Below are positions 59,921 through 64,000 of a stretch of 64,000 bases of DNA, in pieces. Origin of the DNA: Marinobacter sp. BGYM27 (GTDB lineage Bacteria; Pseudomonadota; Gammaproteobacteria; Pseudomonadales; Oleiphilaceae); the NCBI GenBank assembly GCA_025153445.1, contig JANZNS010000006.1:62001-126000 (forward strand). The letters are read 5' to 3'. How positions within the stretch are numbered: position 1 is the first letter of the stretch; each line of letters begins with the position of its first letter. Made by a program: the position numbers and the translations under genes. The notes beneath the pieces were generated by a model. The model ran no database searches, was not told where the DNA came from, and saw only the letters and a program-made list of their open reading frames with translations.

Positions 59921-60643
59921 ATGCCTGATTTCATTGTGAACTGGCTGAATACCAACGACATCTTCACTGCCACGACGATGCTGCACTACTGGGACGGCAT
60001 GGTCACGACCGTACAGCTGGTTTTCCTGTCGTTGCTTATAGGTCTGGTTGTCGCGGTTCCGCTGGCGATACTGCGCACGGTACGTAATCCGTTCATTTCC
60101 GGCCCGATATGGCTGTATACCTACCTGTTCCGTGGCACGCCGCTACTGATCCAGCTCTATATCATCTATTACGGCATCGCCCAGATCGATGGCATTCAGG
60201 ACACCTTCTGGTGGACCATTTTCAGGGAGCCGTTTTATCCGGCATTGCTGGCTTTTGTTCTCAATACGGCCGCCTATACAACCGAAATTCTGCGGGGCGC
60301 CATTGAAGCAACGCCTCACGGCGAAATCGAGGCTGCCAAAGCCTATGGCATGTCCTGGGCCCGCCGCGTGCGGCGGATCGTCATGCCCAGCGCGGCACGG
60401 CGTGCACTGCAGGCTTACTCGAATGAGGTCATCTTCATGGTGCATGCCAGCGCCATCGCCAGCGTCGTCACCATTGTCGACCTGACCGGTGCTGCACGGG
60501 ATATATACTCCCGCTTCTATGCGCCGTTTGATGCCTTTATTGCAGTTGCGCTGATGTACATGGCCCTGACGTTCACTATCGTGTTCTGTTTCCGCCTGCT
60601 GGAAAAGCGCATGCTCCGTCACCTTAAACCGGCGAACGGATGA
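59921..60643 (+). CDS. Amino-acid ABC transporter permease (AotM/HisM-like)
   Basis: A 240-residue permease with the coupling motif TTEILRGAIEATPHGEIEAAKAYGMS and HASAIASVVTIVDLTGAARDIYSR. ATG 59921 lies 5 nt after the previous stop with GGGAG upstream; the longer frame overlapping the first permease is not used. Its stop overlaps astE. Confidence 0.93.
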   Translation: MPDFIVNWLNTNDIFTATTMLHYWDGMVTTVQLVFLSLLIGLVVAVPLAILRTVRNPFISGPIWLYTYLFRGTPLLIQLYIIYYGIAQIDGIQDTFWWTIFREPFYPALLAFVLNTAAYTTEILRGAIEATPHGEIEAAKAYGMSWARRVRRIVMPSAARRALQAYSNEVIFMVHASAIASVVTIVDLTGAARDIYSRFYAPFDAFIAVALMYMALTFTIVFCFRLLEKRMLRHLKPANG

Positions 60644-61665
60644 TGGCCCCTCACCTGCATCTCTTTGAAGGCGAGCCGGACTGGCTGTCCCATACCCTGG
60701 TTAAAGGCAACCAGGGCACATCGGCGATCACGGTCACGCTTGAGGATGGCACCAGCATCCAACGGCTGGACACGGGTGTGCTTGAGGTGACACCGGTAGC
60801 GGATTCCGGCGAGCGGCTAATCGTCTCTGCCGGCGTTCATGGCAACGAAACCGCACCGATCGAAGTGTTGAATGCGCTGGTCAGTGAACTGGTCCGTGGC
60901 GACTGGTCCGCTGGCCTGCCAATGCTGTTGATCCTGGGTCATCCGGCAGCCATGGTGAATGGCACCCGTTTTCTCGATTTCAACCTGAACCGCCTGTTCA
61001 GCGGCGCTCATGCCAAGCCGCCATACGCCGGAACACCAGAAGCCGCGCGAGCAGCGTACCTTGAGGACATCTGCACCCAGTTTGCCGCGCCGGCGAAGAC
61101 GCTGTTTCACTACGATCTGCATACCGCGATCCGCCCGTCACATCGGGAAAAATTCGCACTCTACCCGTTTGTGCCTGGCCGGACCGTGCCTCAGTCCCAG
61201 AGCGATTTCCTGCTGGAAGCAGATGTGCCGACGCTGCTGCTGCAACACAAGTCCGGCACGACCTTTTCATCCTTCTCTTCGACCCGATTGAACGCCGAGA
61301 GCTTTACCATTGAACTGGGCAAGGTCCAGCCGTTTGGCAAAAATGATCTCAGCCGCTTCGAGGGCATAGAGCAGGCTCTGCGGCGCCTCTTTAGCGGCCA
61401 GCCCGCGCCAACCCTCAGCGATGCACAAACAGCTGAGCGCGCAGTTTTCGAAGTGGTGCATGAAATCATCAATACTGGTGAGCATTTCAGCTTCCACGTA
61501 CCCGACGATGTCGCCAATTTCACGGCCTACCCTCCCGGCACACTGATCTGGGAAGACGAGACAACGCAATACCATGTCGGAGAGGTCCCGGAATCGATCG
61601 TTTTCCCTAATCGCGACGTTCCGATCGGCCAGCGGGTCGGGCTGTTGGTGCGCGAGCAATCATAA
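60640..61665 (+). CDS. astE: Succinylglutamate desuccinylase AstE
   Basis: The last enzyme of the arginine succinyltransferase pathway, a zinc hydrolase releasing glutamate and succinate. The 341-residue product has zinc ligands His67 and Glu70 (SAGVHGNETAPIE), a later His in FHYDLHT, and the catalytic Glu in FTIELGKVQPFG. ATGA overlap with the permease gene couples arginine catabolism to uptake. The remaining ast genes (CADB) are not in the window. Confidence 0.93.
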   Translation: MMAPHLHLFEGEPDWLSHTLVKGNQGTSAITVTLEDGTSIQRLDTGVLEVTPVADSGERLIVSAGVHGNETAPIEVLNALVSELVRGDWSAGLPMLLILGHPAAMVNGTRFLDFNLNRLFSGAHAKPPYAGTPEAARAAYLEDICTQFAAPAKTLFHYDLHTAIRPSHREKFALYPFVPGRTVPQSQSDFLLEADVPTLLLQHKSGTTFSSFSSTRLNAESFTIELGKVQPFGKNDLSRFEGIEQALRRLFSGQPAPTLSDAQTAERAVFEVVHEIINTGEHFSFHVPDDVANFTAYPPGTLIWEDETTQYHVGEVPESIVFPNRDVPIGQRVGLLVREQS

Positions 61666-61669
61666 GAAA

Positions 61670-61712
61670 GCCGCCGGAGCCCTGACACTTTCGTCATCAG
61701 GGTTCCGGCGGC
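61670..61712. terminator. Large hairpin between astE and the RND gene
   Basis: A long imperfect stem (GCCGCCGGA...CCCTGA with its complement) around about 10 nt. On the minus strand it is followed by TTTCTT, so it most likely ends the RND transcript and may serve both converging genes. Confidence 0.65.
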
Positions 61713-61768
61713 CAGCTTCTCAGTTTTAAACACCCACCTGCCCCGGAAACACCGGAGCCTTCACCTAC

Positions 61769-64000
61769 TCAGACCGATGTCTGCTCAATCTCATCTGCCG
61801 TACGCGCCTGCGGAGGCCGAATAACCGCCACGCACAAGGCGGGAACAACCAACAGCGTTAACACGGTTGATGCCAGCAGACCCGAAATGATCGCCCAGGC
61901 CATGGGCGGCCAAAGTGTGGAACTCGAAAATGCCAGCGGCAGCAAGCCTGCAACAGTAGTCCCCGTCGTCAGCAGAATCGGGCGAGTGCGCTGTTCAACC
62001 GCGAGTCTGACGGCATCCCGGATGGCTTCACCTTCCAACAGCTTCCGATCCATCACATCAAGCAGAACAATCGCGTTGTTCACCACGATCCCGACCAGAG
62101 CGATGACACCAAGTAGCGACTGGAACCCGAACGGCGATCCCGAGAACACCAGCCCCGGCACAATACCCACTGTCGCCAACGGCACGGTCAGCAGGATCAA
62201 TCCAACACGCCGGAACGAGTTGAACTGTACCAACAGGAAGAACAGCAGCAACAACACGCCAATCGGCGCAGTGGTGAGCAACGCACTGTTGGCATCGTTA
62301 GAGCCCTCCTTGTCGCCACCCAGCTCCATGCGCGTACCCGCCGGCAGCGGCTGTGCATCGAGCGTGCGATTGAGACCGTCGAGGATCTGGCTGAAGCTGT
62401 AACCGGTTTCCAGATTTGCCGTCACCGTGCTCACCCTGACGCCGTTGCGCAGGTAACGCGCTGCGGGCTCCCACTCGGTACGAACGGATGCAATCGCCGA
62501 CAATGGCACAGCATCCCCTTGTGGCGTGTAAAGGTTGATGGACAGCAACCGTGACAGAGACAGATTGGTGCCTTCTCTGGATCGTAATACCAACGGTATG
62601 GGGTCGTCTTCCTGTCGGAACTGCTGGGCCACGATACCAAAGCTCTGGCCATACAGGCTGCGAGCCACATCGGCACGGGTGATGCCGTAGCGAGCAGCAC
62701 TCGCATCGTCCACATCTATGGCGATGCTGGGCACGCCCGGGTCCAGATCATGGCGCACATCGACGGTGCCGGGAATTGTCCGAAGCGCGCTAAACACCTG
62801 CTCGACCGCCGCTGCTCGGGTTGCATCATCCGGGTGATAAAGACGAATTTCCACCGGCGCGATACGCGGTGGCCCTTGCCCCAGAATGCCCACAGACAGA
62901 TCCAGTTCCGGCATGGTTTGGGCGGTGTAATCACGAATCCAGTGAACCAGGCCGGTGGTATCTTTCAGTTCAGGCGTTTCGACCACTATGCGAGCACGGT
63001 TAGGTGCCTGGGGGTAACGCTGAAGGTTGTAATAAAAGCTGGGACCGGTAAATCCGACAAAGCGATGGACCAGCACGGTTTCTGGCCGACCGCGAATCGC
63101 GTGTTCCAGCTCGGCGGATATCATCGCGGTACGCTGCTGGTCGGTTCCCTCCGGCATGAACAGTTCCACCACCACTTGCGGGCGATCCGCATTGGGAAAG
63201 AACTGCTGCTTCATGTAGGGCATCATCAACACGCTCCCGGCGACCATCACCACCCCGAAAACCACCAACGCCCCTGGCGCTCTGGAAACCAGATTGCCGA
63301 GAAATGCAGCCAGGCCGGCCAAACGGTCCTGCCGGATCTGAGTGCGAGGTTTCAGGTAACGGGATGCGAGCAACGGCACCGCTGAGATCGCCAGCAAGTA
63401 GCTCACCGAGAGCGTCAGCATAATCATCACCGGCACGCCGCGGGTGAAGTCCGCCGTCCCCCCTTTCGACAACAGCAAAGGCGCGAAGGCCGCAAGCGTT
63501 GTACCTGTAGAGGCGCCGAGCGGCCCTGCCAGCTCACGGATGGAGCGGCTCAGCGCCTCCATTCGGCTTGCGCCCTTGTCGAGCATCGTCTGGATACTTT
63601 CGACTATAACGATGGCGTTATCGATCAAAATCCCCAGCGAGATCACCATGCCGATCACCGCAATCTGGTGTAAAACGCCACCCCCCATCGCATACAGGCC
63701 GATGCTGATCAGCGCCACCATCGGCAGGATGGACGCCACCAGCACCCCCATCCGTATACCCATACCGGTAAACACCACCGCAACGATGATCAGCACCGAC
63801 ATCACCAAGCTCCAGGCGAGGTTATCCAGCCGGTCCTCAACCTTGTCAGGCTGGAAGAACATTTCGCGGATGGTGTAGGGAGCAAAGTCATCTTTGAGTT
63901 CGCCCAAACGCGCCCTCACCCGTTCACCAAAACGAATCGCGTCAGTTGACCCCTCTTCCATGATCAGCGACACCGTCACAACGCGCTCGCCATCAAACCA
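61769..64000 (-). CDS. RND-family efflux permease, partial (5' end outside window)
   Basis: An inner-membrane proton-driven exporter subunit of the AcrB/HAE class. 743 C-terminal residues are visible and the frame is still open at the window edge (WFDGERV before the internal start-like codon at 63979). It shows the typical membrane helices (LIIVAVVFTGMGIRMGVLVA, GILIDNAIVIVESI with the Asp-Asn of TM4, VVNNAIVLLDVMDR) and a periplasmic porter domain. The full family length is about 1000-1050, so 250-300 residues are missing. Substrate cannot be assigned; an adaptor gene would be expected outside the window. Confidence 0.93.
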   Translation of the reverse strand, partial: WFDGERVVTVSLIMEEGSTDAIRFGERVRARLGELKDDFAPYTIREMFFQPDKVEDRLDNLAWSLVMSVLIIVAVVFTGMGIRMGVLVASILPMVALISIGLYAMGGGVLHQIAVIGMVISLGILIDNAIVIVESIQTMLDKGASRMEALSRSIRELAGPLGASTGTTLAAFAPLLLSKGGTADFTRGVPVMIMLTLSVSYLLAISAVPLLASRYLKPRTQIRQDRLAGLAAFLGNLVSRAPGALVVFGVVMVAGSVLMMPYMKQQFFPNADRPQVVVELFMPEGTDQQRTAMISAELEHAIRGRPETVLVHRFVGFTGPSFYYNLQRYPQAPNRARIVVETPELKDTTGLVHWIRDYTAQTMPELDLSVGILGQGPPRIAPVEIRLYHPDDATRAAAVEQVFSALRTIPGTVDVRHDLDPGVPSIAIDVDDASAARYGITRADVARSLYGQSFGIVAQQFRQEDDPIPLVLRSREGTNLSLSRLLSINLYTPQGDAVPLSAIASVRTEWEPAARYLRNGVRVSTVTANLETGYSFSQILDGLNRTLDAQPLPAGTRMELGGDKEGSNDANSALLTTAPIGVLLLLFFLLVQFNSFRRVGLILLTVPLATVGIVPGLVFSGSPFGFQSLLGVIALVGIVVNNAIVLLDVMDRKLLEGEAIRDAVRLAVEQRTRPILLTTGTTVAGLLPLAFSSSTLWPPMAWAIISGLLASTVLTLLVVPALCVAVIRPPQARTADEIEQTSV

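Overview
The window looks like chromosome from a free-living, probably marine, gammaproteobacterium of the Marinobacter/Pseudomonas type. This is inferred from gene content and gene order: pilMNOPQ-aroK beside mrcA, sufBCDSATE, secB-yibN-gpmI-envC-ctpA-yibQ, hisBHAF, mutY-yggX, and a FabR/DesT-type desaturase locus. No rRNA is present to confirm it. G+C is moderately high by eye and coding density is high. I saw no insertion sequence, integrase, prophage or CRISPR array.

Layout. 1-5465 (minus): type IV pilus operon pilMNOPQ, then aroK running off the left edge. 5650-8118: divergent mrcA (PBP1A). 8241-12017: a small membrane protein and a TetR/FabR-type repressor (minus) facing a flavin/2Fe-2S reductase and a fatty-acid desaturase (plus), with a large palindromic operator on the -10 region of the divergent promoter. 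12222-18435: accessory genes, namely a membrane-anchored helical protein, a secreted pectinacetylesterase/Notum-type hydrolase, a tandem double HAD protein with an unusual motif I, a DUF2845 protein, an AEC transporter and a small exported protein. 18589-25186: suf Fe-S assembly operon (sufBCDS-sufA-sufT-sufE) behind an IscR-type site and a 216-nt structured leader. 25269-28567: flgT/flgP-like flagellar genes and a TraF_2-type outer-membrane protein. 28692-34583: a 7TM GGDEF/EAL regulator, cca, a pteridine-reductase-like SDR and a thiolase. 34668-39184: Fe-dependent alcohol dehydrogenase and pntAB.

39306-46316: trmL and secB, then yibN, gpmI, envC-like, ctpA and yibQ, the conserved envelope/secretion block without its usual glutaredoxin gene. 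46358-49232 (minus): hisB-hisH-hisA-hisF. 49350-53732: an SRPBCC protein, asmA, mutY and yggX. 53849-53924: tRNA-Phe. 53989-55003: two small minus-strand genes. 55470-56492: class I fructose-bisphosphate aldolase, followed by a 1-kb gene-poor stretch. 57499-61665: a basic amino-acid ABC transporter (ATPase, binding protein, two permeases) with astE. 61769-64000: an RND efflux permease running off the right edge.

Most genes belong to well-known families. The parts most worth a second look are the duplicated HAD protein with D-W-H-(G/A)-T motifs, the desaturase operator/promoter, the suf leader, the secreted hydrolase with its convergent helical partner, and the aldolase-transporter intergenic region.
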